Of a stretch of DNA of 64,000 nt, positions 16,344-24,611 are shown piece after piece. This DNA is from Lachnospiraceae bacterium (lineage in GTDB: Bacteria; Bacillota; Clostridia; Lachnospirales; Lachnospiraceae), in contig JAFPWO010000013.1 in the NCBI GenBank assembly GCA_017394885.1, positions 186,001 to 250,000 of the forward strand, read 5' to 3'. A program made the position numbers and the translations under genes. Positions within the stretch are counted from its first letter, which is position 1. Each line of letters opens with the position of its first letter. The notes under the pieces are model-generated. The model worked only from the letters and a program-made list of their open reading frames with translations. It did no database searches and had not been told where the DNA came from.

Positions 16344-17965
16344 GGTTTTTCTTCTTCCTGCTCCTGATATTTCTTCAGCAGTTTTTCGATATCCTTCGTC
16401 AGGTTCTGAATTTCTTTATTGGCCCGGCCTTTCATATTCTTCGCCAGCGAAAGGAGCTTCTGCGCAGCCGCCACCAGCGCATCCCAGACCGTATCCGCCT
16501 TGGATTTCTCCGCCTTCTCCTGATCGATCGGAATGCCTTCCGGCTGGGCGATCCATTTATCCTCCAGCAGATCGTAGATGGCTCCGCTGAACGGCCCGGC
16601 GGTATTATACCCGAATTCTTCCTTCAGATAGGCGGCAAATTCCGTGACGACTTCGTCGTCTCCGTGATTGATGAAGACCATCTTCGGATTTTTGATCGGC
16701 TTCAGCCAGGCGGTCAGGCCGTCGCGGTCCGCGTGGCCGCTGATGCCCTGGACCGAGACCAGCTGCGCCTTCACGCTGATGTCTTCGCCGAAAAGCTTCA
16801 CGGTCTCCGCGCCGTCCAGCAGCGCCCGCCCGAGCGTTCCGACCGTCTGGAAGCCCACGAACATGATCGTGCACTCCGGGCGCCAGAGATTGTGTTTTAA
16901 GTGGTGGCGGATCCGGCCGGCTTCGCACATGCCGCTGGCCGAGATAATGACCTTCGGCTGCGGATCGAAGTTGATGGCCTTGGACTCTTCCGTGGAGACC
17001 GAGACCTCCAGGCCTTCAAAATAGACCGGATTCTTCCCGGCGTCCAGCAGCGCCTGCGCCTCTTCGTTAAAATAGGAGCGTTCCGTCTGCTGAAAGACCG
17101 CGGTCGCCTCTACCGCGAGCGGGCTGTCCAGAATGACCCGGAAATCCGGCAGAGCCGGCACCATCTGCTCTTCTTTGATCTGGCGGATCGTATACAGCAG
17201 CTCCTGCGTGCGCCCCACCGCGAAGGACGGGATGATCACATTGCCGCCGCGGGAGAAAGTCTCCTCAAAGATCGCCGCCAGCTGCATCACATATTCCAGA
17301 TTCCCTTCATGGGAGCCGTGCAGGCGGGTCCCGTAGGTCGATTCGAGCACCACATAGTCCGCGTCCTCCACCGGCTGCGGATCGCGGATCAGCGGCCGGC
17401 GGGAATTGCCGACGTCCCCGCTGAAGACGATCTTCCGCGTCTCCCCGCTTTCCGTCAGCCACAGTTCGATATGGGAGGCGCCGAGCAGATGTCCGGCGTC
17501 TCCGAAGCGGGCCACGACATTCTCGCCGACCTGGGTCTCCTGATCAAACGGCAGCGGGACAAAGAGCCGGAGGGACTCCTGCGCGTCCTCGATCGTATAG
17601 ATCGGCTCCGCCTTGCCCTTGCCGGCACGCGCATTCTTCCGGTTCTGCCAGTCGGCTTCTGTTTCCTGAATGCTCGCACTGTCCAGCAGCATGATCCGGC
17701 ACAGATTTACCGTCGCTTCACTCGCATAGACGCTGCCGCGGAAGCCTTCTTTATAGAGCAGCGGGATATTGCCGGAGTGATCGATATGGGCATGGGTCAG
17801 AAAGACGGCTTCGATCTCAGCTGCTTTCACCGGCAGGCTCTGGTTGACGAAGATATCCTTGCCCTGCTCCATGCCGCAGTCGACCAGATACTTATGCGCG
17901 CCTACCTCCAGATAGGTCATGGATCCGGTCACCTCATGGGTCGCTCCCAAAAATGTTATCCGCAT
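16340..17965 (-). CDS. Beta-CASP metallo-beta-lactamase family RNase-like hydrolase
   Basis: 541 residues from ATG 17965 (AAAGGAG upstream). The metallo-beta-lactamase motif HAHIDH is at 58-63, SGDVGNS follows near residue 190, and a beta-CASP region with SASGMCEAGRIRHHL and an ISGHADRDGL motif make it a member of the YsiA/CPSF-like RNA-processing nuclease group. The last 55 residues are Lys/Glu-rich and likely helical, beyond the usual end. It would cut RNA with two zinc ions. It overlaps the preceding oxidoreductase gene by 10 nt and queH by 4 nt. Confidence 0.9.
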   Translation of the reverse strand: MRITFLGATHEVTGSMTYLEVGAHKYLVDCGMEQGKDIFVNQSLPVKAAEIEAVFLTHAHIDHSGNIPLLYKEGFRGSVYASEATVNLCRIMLLDSASIQETEADWQNRKNARAGKGKAEPIYTIEDAQESLRLFVPLPFDQETQVGENVVARFGDAGHLLGASHIELWLTESGETRKIVFSGDVGNSRRPLIRDPQPVEDADYVVLESTYGTRLHGSHEGNLEYVMQLAAIFEETFSRGGNVIIPSFAVGRTQELLYTIRQIKEEQMVPALPDFRVILDSPLAVEATAVFQQTERSYFNEEAQALLDAGKNPVYFEGLEVSVSTEESKAINFDPQPKVIISASGMCEAGRIRHHLKHNLWRPECTIMFVGFQTVGTLGRALLDGAETVKLFGEDISVKAQLVSVQGISGHADRDGLTAWLKPIKNPKMVFINHGDDEVVTEFAAYLKEEFGYNTAGPFSGAIYDLLEDKWIAQPEGIPIDQEKAEKSKADTVWDALVAAAQKLLSLAKNMKGRANKEIQNLTKDIEKLLKKYQEQEEEKP

Positions 17966-19470
17966 AAATCTGCTTCTCCTTTCCACTTCTCGTACGCGTC
18001 GGCGGCCCCGTTGATCACGAGCGGGACGCCGCCTCCGTTTTCACTCTGCTGTCCGATAAAGACCAGGTTTTTTACCGGGGTCTTATGCGGCGGGTTTTTC
18101 TGTTTCCAGATCGGAACCGTCCCGCCGAACGAGGACTTGCTCATATGGGTAAGGCGGCGGTAATCCTCCGCCGTCATGATCTTCTTCGTCACGATATGGT
18201 CCGAAAGGCCGGGCAGATGCTTTTCCGCCAGGCGGATCAGCCGGTCCGCGTATTCTTCCTTCTTTTCCTCCCAGCTGCCTTCCCGCAGGCGGTCCGGACA
18301 CACCGTGTAGATGGTCACGCAGTGACAGCCGGCCGGGGCAAACGCCGGCGCGTGCCGGTCCGGGAAATAGATGAGATACCCGTCCCCGCCGCCGTGGTAC
18401 ACGCCGTTCCGGAGTTTTTCCACCGCTCCGTGCAGATCATAGCTGCCGTAATAATAACACAGACAGGGCTTCTGGTATACGGACGGATCAAAATCCACCC
18501 CGAGATGGACCATAAACACGGCTTCCATCGGCCGAAAGCGCTTCAGAATATCCCGGTAGGCATCGTCCAGATACGCTTCTCCCACCGTTTGTTCAAAGAA
18601 ATCCCGGGCGCTGCCGGCCCCGACGACGGCGTCGGCGTATACTACGCGGCCGTCCGAGAGCCGAACGCCCGCTGCCTTTCCGTCCTCCACCAGTACTTTT
18701 TCTGCCACGGTTTCCGGAAGGAAGGTCCCGCCGTGCGCCAGGATATATTCGCACAGCGCTTCCGGCAGCTTCTGGCAGCCGCCGGTGATCACCCGGTAAT
18801 CCGAGTACAGCTTCTTTTTGCCCCGGCCGGTAGGGATCCGCTTATCGAAGGCCGTCTCCGTATTCACAAAGGGAAGGAGCAGGCAATGCACCTCCTCCGG
18901 ATCCGCACAGAAATCCGCCAGGATCCCGTTGAAGATCAGCCGCAGCCGCTCATCCGAGAAGAGCTTTTCGGTGAACGCACGGCAGTTCATGTTTTCGTAC
19001 GGTTTGATTTTCCGGTACGCACGCGCCATTTTCAGCATCGTCAGGGCCGACGGCTTTTCCCCGGCCAGAAAGCGCAGCTTCGTCAGGGCATCGTAAAAGC
19101 GGTAATACTCGTCGATCCCTCTCCGGTCCGCCGGAAACAGTGCTTTGAGGCGTTTTTTCCGCCAGTCCGGGCCTTCATAACATTCGGGCGGGTTCAGGGA
19201 AAAGTCCGGGGTGCACAGCCCCCTGTCTTCCCGCTGCGTCTCCAGCCGGATCCCGAGTTCCTTTAAGAAACGCCACACGGAATCTCCCGGTGCGAGATCC
19301 GTCAGGAGCAGCGGCCCCTGTTCGAAGCAGAAGCCATCCTGCCGGGCCAGCGTCAGGACTCCGCCGGGCTCTTTGTTTTTATCGATCAGCAGGACCTCGT
19401 GGCCGTCCCGCGCCGCCAGAGCGCCGAAGGAGAGCCCGCCCAGTCCGGCCCCGATGATCACGATCTTCAT
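17956..19470 (-). CDS. Phytoene desaturase-like FAD-dependent oxidoreductase
   Basis: 504 residues. The N-terminus IIGAGLGGLSFGALAARDGHE (shortened: GAGLGGLSFG) is a Rossmann FAD-binding motif, followed by the GGVLTLARQDGFCFEQGP region and a C-terminal FIGQQSENGGGVPLVINGA FAD-contact segment, the order seen in CrtI-type and related desaturases or isomerases. No other carotenoid gene is near, so a carotenoid role is unlikely; substrate unknown. ATG 19470 overlaps the MFS stop as ATGA, with GAGGAAGG upstream. Confidence 0.82.
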   Translation of the reverse strand: MKIVIIGAGLGGLSFGALAARDGHEVLLIDKNKEPGGVLTLARQDGFCFEQGPLLLTDLAPGDSVWRFLKELGIRLETQREDRGLCTPDFSLNPPECYEGPDWRKKRLKALFPADRRGIDEYYRFYDALTKLRFLAGEKPSALTMLKMARAYRKIKPYENMNCRAFTEKLFSDERLRLIFNGILADFCADPEEVHCLLLPFVNTETAFDKRIPTGRGKKKLYSDYRVITGGCQKLPEALCEYILAHGGTFLPETVAEKVLVEDGKAAGVRLSDGRVVYADAVVGAGSARDFFEQTVGEAYLDDAYRDILKRFRPMEAVFMVHLGVDFDPSVYQKPCLCYYYGSYDLHGAVEKLRNGVYHGGGDGYLIYFPDRHAPAFAPAGCHCVTIYTVCPDRLREGSWEEKKEEYADRLIRLAEKHLPGLSDHIVTKKIMTAEDYRRLTHMSKSSFGGTVPIWKQKNPPHKTPVKNLVFIGQQSENGGGVPLVINGAADAYEKWKGEADLCG

Positions 19471-20858
19471 ATGCCTTCCTCAGAAATCGCTTCGTAGTCC
19501 ACGCCCATGGTCTCCTTCACCTTCCGTCCCAGAAGGATGACAGAGATCAGGATGCAGGGCAGGGCAAAGACCGAGCAGACCAGCCAGAGCGGCAAAAACA
19601 GCATCCCGATGTTCACAAAGGCAAAGCCGGCCGCCATGCCGATATACACCAGCAGGCCCTCCGCGCCGATGATCGAGGCCCGGATATGCGTCGGCACCAT
19701 CTCGGTGGAAATGATCTCCATATAGTCCCGGCCGATCCAGTACCCGCCCAGATACAGGCCGTATCCGATCCCGACCACCGCCGGGCTCCAGAGCCCGTTC
19801 GCACTGACCACAAAGAGGACAAAAGCCGCTGCGCAGATCAGGCCGAACAGCAGCACCGTCTTTTTCCGGCCGATCCTGTCTGCCAGGAAGCCGGAGATCA
19901 TGACCGCCGCGCAGTAGATAAACGGATAATAAAACTCGGCCGTGGTAATGGCTTCGGTGGTCATATTCGCGCGGTGCATGATCGATTCGTAATTGGTCAT
20001 CGCGATAATGGCCGCGTCGAACAGCATCTTGATCAGGATCAGCGTGCGCAGATCCTTCCGTTTAAAAATATATTTGATGGCCGGAATGATGCCCGCCTTC
20101 GTCTCTTTTTCAGGCTTTCCATCTTCATCCGCGGCCGCGGCGGATTCCCGCTCCAGCTGCGCGATCCGCTTTTCCTGAAACACGCGCGTTTCTTTCACCA
20201 GCAGGGCGATCAGCACCACCACGCCGAGGCCGAAGAGCCCCGGGAGCAGATAGACGTTGCGCCACTTGGCCGGGTCGTTCTGCATGAGGGTGGCCCGCAT
20301 GGCCGGGATCGCGACGGCGGATAGCCCGCCGATGCCTTTGAGCAGGCTGTAGACCGTCGCCCGCTTCTCCTTCGGCGCCTCCTCAAGGACGTACAGGATC
20401 TGGATATCGCTGCCGATAAAGAAGGACAGCATGAAGCTCCCGATCAGGAAGACCAGGTAACTGCGGCAGGAAAAGATGATCAGCAGCCCGGACGCCATGC
20501 CGAGCGCGGAAAGCACGAACAGCGGCTTCCGCCCAATGCGGTCCGCCAGTGATTTATAGAACGGCGCGAGCAGCGCGATCACATAGCCGATCAGGCTGAT
20601 CGTATTGTGCAGCGCCAGCCCGGACTGGTAATCGTAGCTTTTGCCGAAGACTTTCCCGTTGACGAAGAACTCCGTAATGTAACTCGACGTGATATTCGTC
20701 CCGATGTTGGTCGCCAGATTGTCCAAAATATCCGTCAGGACGATCACGAGCAGCAGCACGGCAAAATAGCCCGCATAGCGCGCCTTCGCGCGCTGCGCGG
20801 TCAGCTTTTCCAGTTCCTTTTGTCTCCGGTCCTGTCCATCTCCGGCTTCTGTTTTCAT
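19467..20858 (-). CDS. Major facilitator superfamily transporter
   Basis: 463 residues from ATG 20858 (GGGGAG 4 nt upstream; an ATG 15 nt earlier would overlap this site). About twelve membrane segments. The loop 2/3 signature SLADRIGRKPLFVL and its repeat FLADRIGRKKTVLL in the second half identify the MFS fold. Residues about 230-262 form a charged central loop. Substrate unknown. It heads the operon with the oxidoreductase, so the flavoenzyme may act on the transported compound. Confidence 0.88.
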   Translation of the reverse strand: MKTEAGDGQDRRQKELEKLTAQRAKARYAGYFAVLLLVIVLTDILDNLATNIGTNITSSYITEFFVNGKVFGKSYDYQSGLALHNTISLIGYVIALLAPFYKSLADRIGRKPLFVLSALGMASGLLIIFSCRSYLVFLIGSFMLSFFIGSDIQILYVLEEAPKEKRATVYSLLKGIGGLSAVAIPAMRATLMQNDPAKWRNVYLLPGLFGLGVVVLIALLVKETRVFQEKRIAQLERESAAAADEDGKPEKETKAGIIPAIKYIFKRKDLRTLILIKMLFDAAIIAMTNYESIMHRANMTTEAITTAEFYYPFIYCAAVMISGFLADRIGRKKTVLLFGLICAAAFVLFVVSANGLWSPAVVGIGYGLYLGGYWIGRDYMEIISTEMVPTHIRASIIGAEGLLVYIGMAAGFAFVNIGMLFLPLWLVCSVFALPCILISVILLGRKVKETMGVDYEAISEEGI

Positions 20859-20902
20859 AAAACTCCCCTGCATATACAGACACGGTCTCTTTATTGATTA
20901 TT

Positions 20903-20931
20903 ATTTTACGAAAAACCGCCCTGTTTTGCAA
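20903..20931 (-). promoter_or_regulatory. Promoter of the MFS operon inside the thrS terminator
   Basis: Minus strand TTGCAA (20931-20926), 17 nt, TAAAAT (20908-20903). The -35 box lies in the loop and stem edge of the thrS terminator hairpin, so the two signals overlap. Confidence 0.6.
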
Positions 20932-20947
20932 GGACAAAACAGGGCGG
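20911..20947 (-). terminator. Intrinsic terminator of thrS
   Basis: 12-bp perfect stem CCGCCCTGTTTT with its complement (20916-20927 and 20936-20947), 8-nt loop, then TTTTT in the minus direction. Confidence 0.9.
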
Positions 20948-20966
20948 ATATGACGATTTGTCAGAT

Positions 20967-22895
20967 TTAATGCGTGCGGGTGCGGATCTCCTCGCTGATC
21001 TTCGCGATAAAATCAGCCAGGGGCTGCGCGCCGAGATCGCCTTCCGAGCGGGAACGCACGGCTACGGTGCCGTCTTCCGCTTCCTTCTGGCCCACGATCA
21101 GCATGTACGGGATCTTCTGGCTCTGCGCCTCGCGGATCTTGTAGCCGATCTTCTCGCCGCGGCGGTCGAGCTCCACGCGGATCTGCGCGTCTTCCAAGGC
21201 TTTGTTCACCTGCTCGGCATAGTCCATGTATTTATCCGAGATCGGAAGGACCTTCACCTGCACCGGCGCCAGCCAGGTCGGGAAGTTCCCCATGGTCTCC
21301 TCGATCAGGTAGGCCATGAAGCGGTCCAGCGAGCCCAGGATCGCCCGGTGCAGGACGACCGGTGTGCGTTCCACGTTGTCCTTGTCGATATAGGTCAGAT
21401 TGAAGCGCGCCGGCAGGCAGAAATCCAGCTGGCAGGTGGAAAGCGTGATCTCCGGGCCGATGGCGGGCTTCACGTTGACGTCCAGCTTCGGACCGTAGAA
21501 CGCGGCCTCGCCGATCTCCTCGGTATAGTCCAGCTGCAGATCGTTCAGCACTTCGCGGAGCGCGTTCTCCGCCGTGTTCCACATCTCATCGTCGTCATGA
21601 TACTTCACTTTATCCGCCGGATCGCGCAGGGAGAGGATGCAGCGGTAATTCGTAATGCCGAAATCCCTGTAGGTATCAAAGATCAGATCCACGACCTTGG
21701 AGAATTCTTCCCTGATCTGCTCCGGTGTGACGAACAGGTGCGCGTCGTTCTGGCAGAAATGGCGCACGCGTTCGATCCCCTTGATGGTCCCGGACGCCTC
21801 GAAGCGGAAATCGTGAGCGATCTCGCCGATCCGGATCGGCAGATTCCGGTAAGAATGCGGCTGGTTCGCGTAGATCCGCATATGGTGCGGGCAGTTCATC
21901 GGACGCAGCACATACACCTCATCCTCCACTTCCATGGCCGGGAACATATTGTCCTTGTAATGATCCCAGTGGCCGGAGGTCTTGTAGAGATTCACCGTCC
22001 CGACGCAGGGAGTCAGCACGTGCTGGTAGCCCAGTCTGATCTCCTTGTCGCGGATATAGTTTTCCAGCAGGCGCCAGACGGTATAGCCCTTCGGCAGGAA
22101 CATCGGCATGCCTTTGCCGACGAGCTCGTCGGACATAAACAGCTGCAGTTCCTTGCCGAGCTTGCGGTGATCGCGCTTCTTCGCCTCTTCGAGAAGGCGT
22201 TCATACTCTTCCAGTTCTTCCTTCTTCGCAAAGGCCGTCGCGTAGATCCGGGTCAGCATCTTGTTTTTCTCGCTGCCGCGCCAGTAAGCGCCGGCGAGGT
22301 TTAAGAGCTTGAACGCCTTGCCGACGCCCTTCGTGCTCATCAGATGAGGGCCCGCGCACAGGTCGGTAAAATCGCCCTGGCGGTAGAAGCTGATGGCAGC
22401 GTCCTCCGGCAGGTCTTCGATCAGCTCGACCTTGTACGGCTCTTCCGCCGCTTTGGCCCAGGCTACGGCTTCTTCCCGGGGCAGCTCGAAGCGCTCCAGG
22501 GGCAGATCCGCCTTGATGATCTTCTTCATTTCCTCTTCGATCTTCGGCAGATCATCCGCAGAGATAGGCTGCTCAAAATCGATATCGTAATAGAAGCCGT
22601 CCGCGATCGAAGGGCCGATGGCAAGCTTTGCCGTCGGATACAGATGCTTGACCGCCTGAGCCATCACGTGCGAAGCGGTATGGCGCAGCGCCGAAAGCCC
22701 CTCCGAATCCTTCGCGGTCAGAATACTCAGCTCCGCATCCTCTTCAACCAGGGAGCGGAGGTCTTTGAATTCTCCGTTGATCTCGGCCAGACAGGCCATT
22801 CTCGCCAGTCCTTCGGAAATGTCCTTCGCGATATCGATCGCGCGCATCGGCTGATCGTATTCCCAGACCGAACCGTCTTTTAATGTGATTTTCAT
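20967..22895 (-). CDS. thrS: Threonyl-tRNA synthetase
   Basis: 642 residues. N-terminal TGS domain (1-60), the editing domain with HTASHVMAQAVKHLYP, then the class II core with the zinc-site segment RPMNCPHHMRIYANQ, motif 2 (FRFEASGTIKGIERVRHF) and motif 3 ending LHRAILGSLDRFMAYLIE, and the C-terminal anticodon domain. It charges tRNA-Thr and edits mischarged serine. ATG with AAAGGAG. Expression is controlled by the T-box leader immediately upstream, and a strong terminator follows. Confidence 0.98.
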   Translation of the reverse strand: MKITLKDGSVWEYDQPMRAIDIAKDISEGLARMACLAEINGEFKDLRSLVEEDAELSILTAKDSEGLSALRHTASHVMAQAVKHLYPTAKLAIGPSIADGFYYDIDFEQPISADDLPKIEEEMKKIIKADLPLERFELPREEAVAWAKAAEEPYKVELIEDLPEDAAISFYRQGDFTDLCAGPHLMSTKGVGKAFKLLNLAGAYWRGSEKNKMLTRIYATAFAKKEELEEYERLLEEAKKRDHRKLGKELQLFMSDELVGKGMPMFLPKGYTVWRLLENYIRDKEIRLGYQHVLTPCVGTVNLYKTSGHWDHYKDNMFPAMEVEDEVYVLRPMNCPHHMRIYANQPHSYRNLPIRIGEIAHDFRFEASGTIKGIERVRHFCQNDAHLFVTPEQIREEFSKVVDLIFDTYRDFGITNYRCILSLRDPADKVKYHDDDEMWNTAENALREVLNDLQLDYTEEIGEAAFYGPKLDVNVKPAIGPEITLSTCQLDFCLPARFNLTYIDKDNVERTPVVLHRAILGSLDRFMAYLIEETMGNFPTWLAPVQVKVLPISDKYMDYAEQVNKALEDAQIRVELDRRGEKIGYKIREAQSQKIPYMLIVGQKEAEDGTVAVRSRSEGDLGAQPLADFIAKISEEIRTRTH

Positions 22896-22924
22896 GCTTT
22901 TCTCCTTTCCTGGCGAGGGCGTTT

Positions 22925-23185
22925 ATCCGGAAATAAAAAACGCCCCCGGACTGCAGTCCTGCTGCATGTCAGGGACGAGCTGTACCCGCGGTTCCACCCT
23001 GTTTCCTTTATCTAAAAAGATAAAGGCTCTTTCTTGACTTTTCACGGAGTCACCCGGGCCGGATTGGGGCCGCTCGGAGATGGTCTTCAGCCGGGTCCTC
23101 ACAGAACGCTTCCAGCCACGGCGTTCCTCTCTGGGTGAAGCAGCCGACCTACTCTTCTCGTCAACGCTTTAATCGGTTTACGAAT
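22925..23185 (-). promoter_or_regulatory. T-box leader riboswitch of thrS
   Basis: On the minus strand a structured leader of about 260 nt precedes thrS. The canonical T-box core AGGGTGGAACCGCG is at 23000-22987. Upstream are Stem I landmarks (AGAGTAGGT, AGAGAGGAACGC) and a TGAAGACCATC segment where ACC, a Thr codon, is the likely specifier. A short stem CCTTTATCT/AGATAAAGG (stem III) follows, and after the T-box a CGTCCC...GGGGGCG terminator hairpin ends in TTTTTT at 22941-22936. Uncharged tRNA-Thr would pair with specifier and T-box and favour antitermination. Confidence 0.93.
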
Positions 23186-23227
23186 GTTTAGTTTAGCACA
23201 ATCTGCCGGAAAGTCAAGTAAAAACTT

Positions 23228-23253
23228 GCCCTCTCCCGGATACGGGAGAGGGC
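23228..23253 (-). terminator. Terminator hairpin after the superoxide reductase gene
   Basis: 11-bp stem GCCCTCTCCCG with its complement and a 4-nt loop, followed by AAGTTTTT in the minus direction; it ends 37 nt before the T-box region. Confidence 0.75.
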
Positions 23254-23265
23254 GGCTTTTTGGCT

Positions 23266-23640
23266 TTATGCCTTCCAGAGGCCGTGCAGATTGCAGTGTT
23301 CGAACACAGCTTCCAGCTCGTCGCCTTCCGCCAGCACAAAACTTGCCTTCGGCGAAGCGCCGGGCACCAGCTTCTTCATCTGGCATCCGTATTTGGTCTG
23401 GATGGCAATGAATTCGATATAATGTGCTTCCAGCATGGGATGCTCCACCGATCCGACCGTAACATTGACCGTGCTGCCTTCCACTTCCACCGCCGGCACA
23501 TGCTTTTCCAGCGACGCGTCCGTCGTTCCCGCATTCAGTTCTTCCATCGGCTGGCCGCAGCAGTAAAAATCACAGCCTTTTTTCTTAACGGCCAGAACCA
23601 TCTGCCCGCATTTTGCGCATTTAAAAAATCTCAGTTCCAT
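23266..23640 (-). CDS. dfx: Desulfoferrodoxin-type superoxide reductase
   Basis: 124 residues with both iron centres. The N-terminal desulforedoxin domain has C8, C11, C27 and C28 for the Fe(SCys)4 site. The catalytic domain has EKHVP, EHPMLEAH and the C-terminal CNLHG, giving the four His and one Cys of the active-site iron and the lid Glu-Lys. It reduces superoxide to hydrogen peroxide without making oxygen, a defence typical of anaerobes. AGGAGG upstream of the ATG. Monocistronic by terminator position. Confidence 0.96.
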   Translation of the reverse strand: MELRFFKCAKCGQMVLAVKKKGCDFYCCGQPMEELNAGTTDASLEKHVPAVEVEGSTVNVTVGSVEHPMLEAHYIEFIAIQTKYGCQMKKLVPGASPKASFVLAEGDELEAVFEHCNLHGLWKA

Positions 23641-23706
23641 CTTTGTACCTCCTGTTGCGATATCGCTGATTATGTCGTCATTATGCCAGAATGGCAGGGT
23701 GCCTGA

Positions 23707-24168
23707 TCATTCCCGGCCGCGGATCTCCCGCTCCGCCTGCCGCTTCATATCATTTTGCTGCAGGGCTTCCCGCTTATCATAGAGCTTCTTGCCCTTGGCC
23801 AGCCCGATCTCCACTTTGACGCGCTGTCCCTTAAAGTAGACCCGCAGCGGCACGATCGTATAGCCTTTAACGCTGACCCCGGCCTTCAGCTTGCGGATCT
23901 CATAGTCGTGCAGCAGGAGCTTGCGGACGCGCAGCGGATCCCGGTTGAAAATATTGCCCTTCTCATAGGGGCTGATATGCATACCGTGAATAAAGATCTC
24001 CCCGTTCTTTTCCTTTATGAACGATTCCTTCAGGGAGCATTTCCCCATGCGAAGAGATTTCACCTCCGTACCGGCCAGGGAGATCCCCGCCTCATAGGTC
24101 GCTTCGATGAAATAGTCGTGGTATGCCTTCTTATTGTTGGCGATAAGTTTTCCGCTGTCTTTGCTCAT
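23707..24168 (-). CDS. smpB: SsrA-binding protein SmpB
   Basis: 153 residues. [19 protein letters not shown] near the start and [14 protein letters not shown], with the basic tail after [12 protein letters not shown], are the family blocks. It carries tmRNA to ribosomes stalled on mRNAs lacking a stop codon. It follows secG by 85 nt; the rnr gene that usually sits between them is missing here. The tmRNA gene itself is not visible in the window. The ribosome site (GAACAGG) is weak. Confidence 0.96.
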   Translation of the reverse strand: MSKDSGKLIANNKKAYHDYFIEATYEAGISLAGTEVKSLRMGKCSLKESFIKEKNGEIFIHGMHISPYEKGNIFNRDPLRVRKLLLHDYEIRKLKAGVSVKGYTIVPLRVYFKGQRVKVEIGLAKGKKLYDKREALQQNDMKRQAEREIRGRE

Positions 24169-24197
24169 GCCTGTTCCGTTTCACTTTTTCTTTACAG

Positions 24198-24226
24198 AAA
24201 GGGGTATGGCTCAGCCACACCCCTTT
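24198..24226. other. Hairpin between secG and smpB
   Basis: AAAGGGG and CCCCTTT pair, with inner TGGC/GCCA. No T-run follows on either strand. It may attenuate smpB or protect the secG message end. Confidence 0.5.
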
Positions 24227-24253
24227 CCAGTCGGTCCGCGATCCTGCCCTGAT

Positions 24254-24511
24254 TTATTTTACAAACTGCTGCAGGATATTGATGGCCAGTGCAAAAACGA
24301 TGAAGCAGGCCAGTGCGATCCGGGTAAACTTTCTCAGCTTTCCTTCCCTGGTACGGCCGCTGTTTTTCGCCGCATAGCTGGACTCGCTGAAGCCGCCCGC
24401 GATAGAGCCGCTTAAGCCTCTTTCATTGCCTTCCTGCATCATGACCAGGACGATCAGGGTGATGCTGACAAGAACCAGTAATATCGTTAAAATGGTGATA
24501 ACAACCTGCAT
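24254..24511 (-). CDS. secG: Protein translocase subunit SecG
   Basis: 85 residues with two membrane helices (about 2-23 and 61-80) and the Gly/Ser-rich loop GLSGSIAGGFSES between them, as in SecG. It supports SecYEG-dependent export. GAGGAGG precedes the ATG. Likely cotranscribed with smpB. Confidence 0.92.
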   Translation of the reverse strand: MQVVITILTILLVLVSITLIVLVMMQEGNERGLSGSIAGGFSESSYAAKNSGRTREGKLRKFTRIALACFIVFALAINILQQFVK

Positions 24512-24611
24512 CGGGTTAACCTCCTCAAATCGTGCCTGTGTATTTTATCACTGTCCCAGACAGAATGCAAGCACTTTTTCAGACTGAAAAGCTTGTTTTT
24601 GGCCGTGATCG

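Noticed and set aside
17956..19470. Carotenoid biosynthesis gene
   Set aside because: CrtI-like fold only; no crtB, crtE or related genes nearby, and the fold is shared by many oxidoreductases.
20958..22304. Plus-strand ORF of 448 codons opposite thrS
   Set aside because: Antisense shadow of thrS with random-looking composition; thrS has complete motifs and a T-box.
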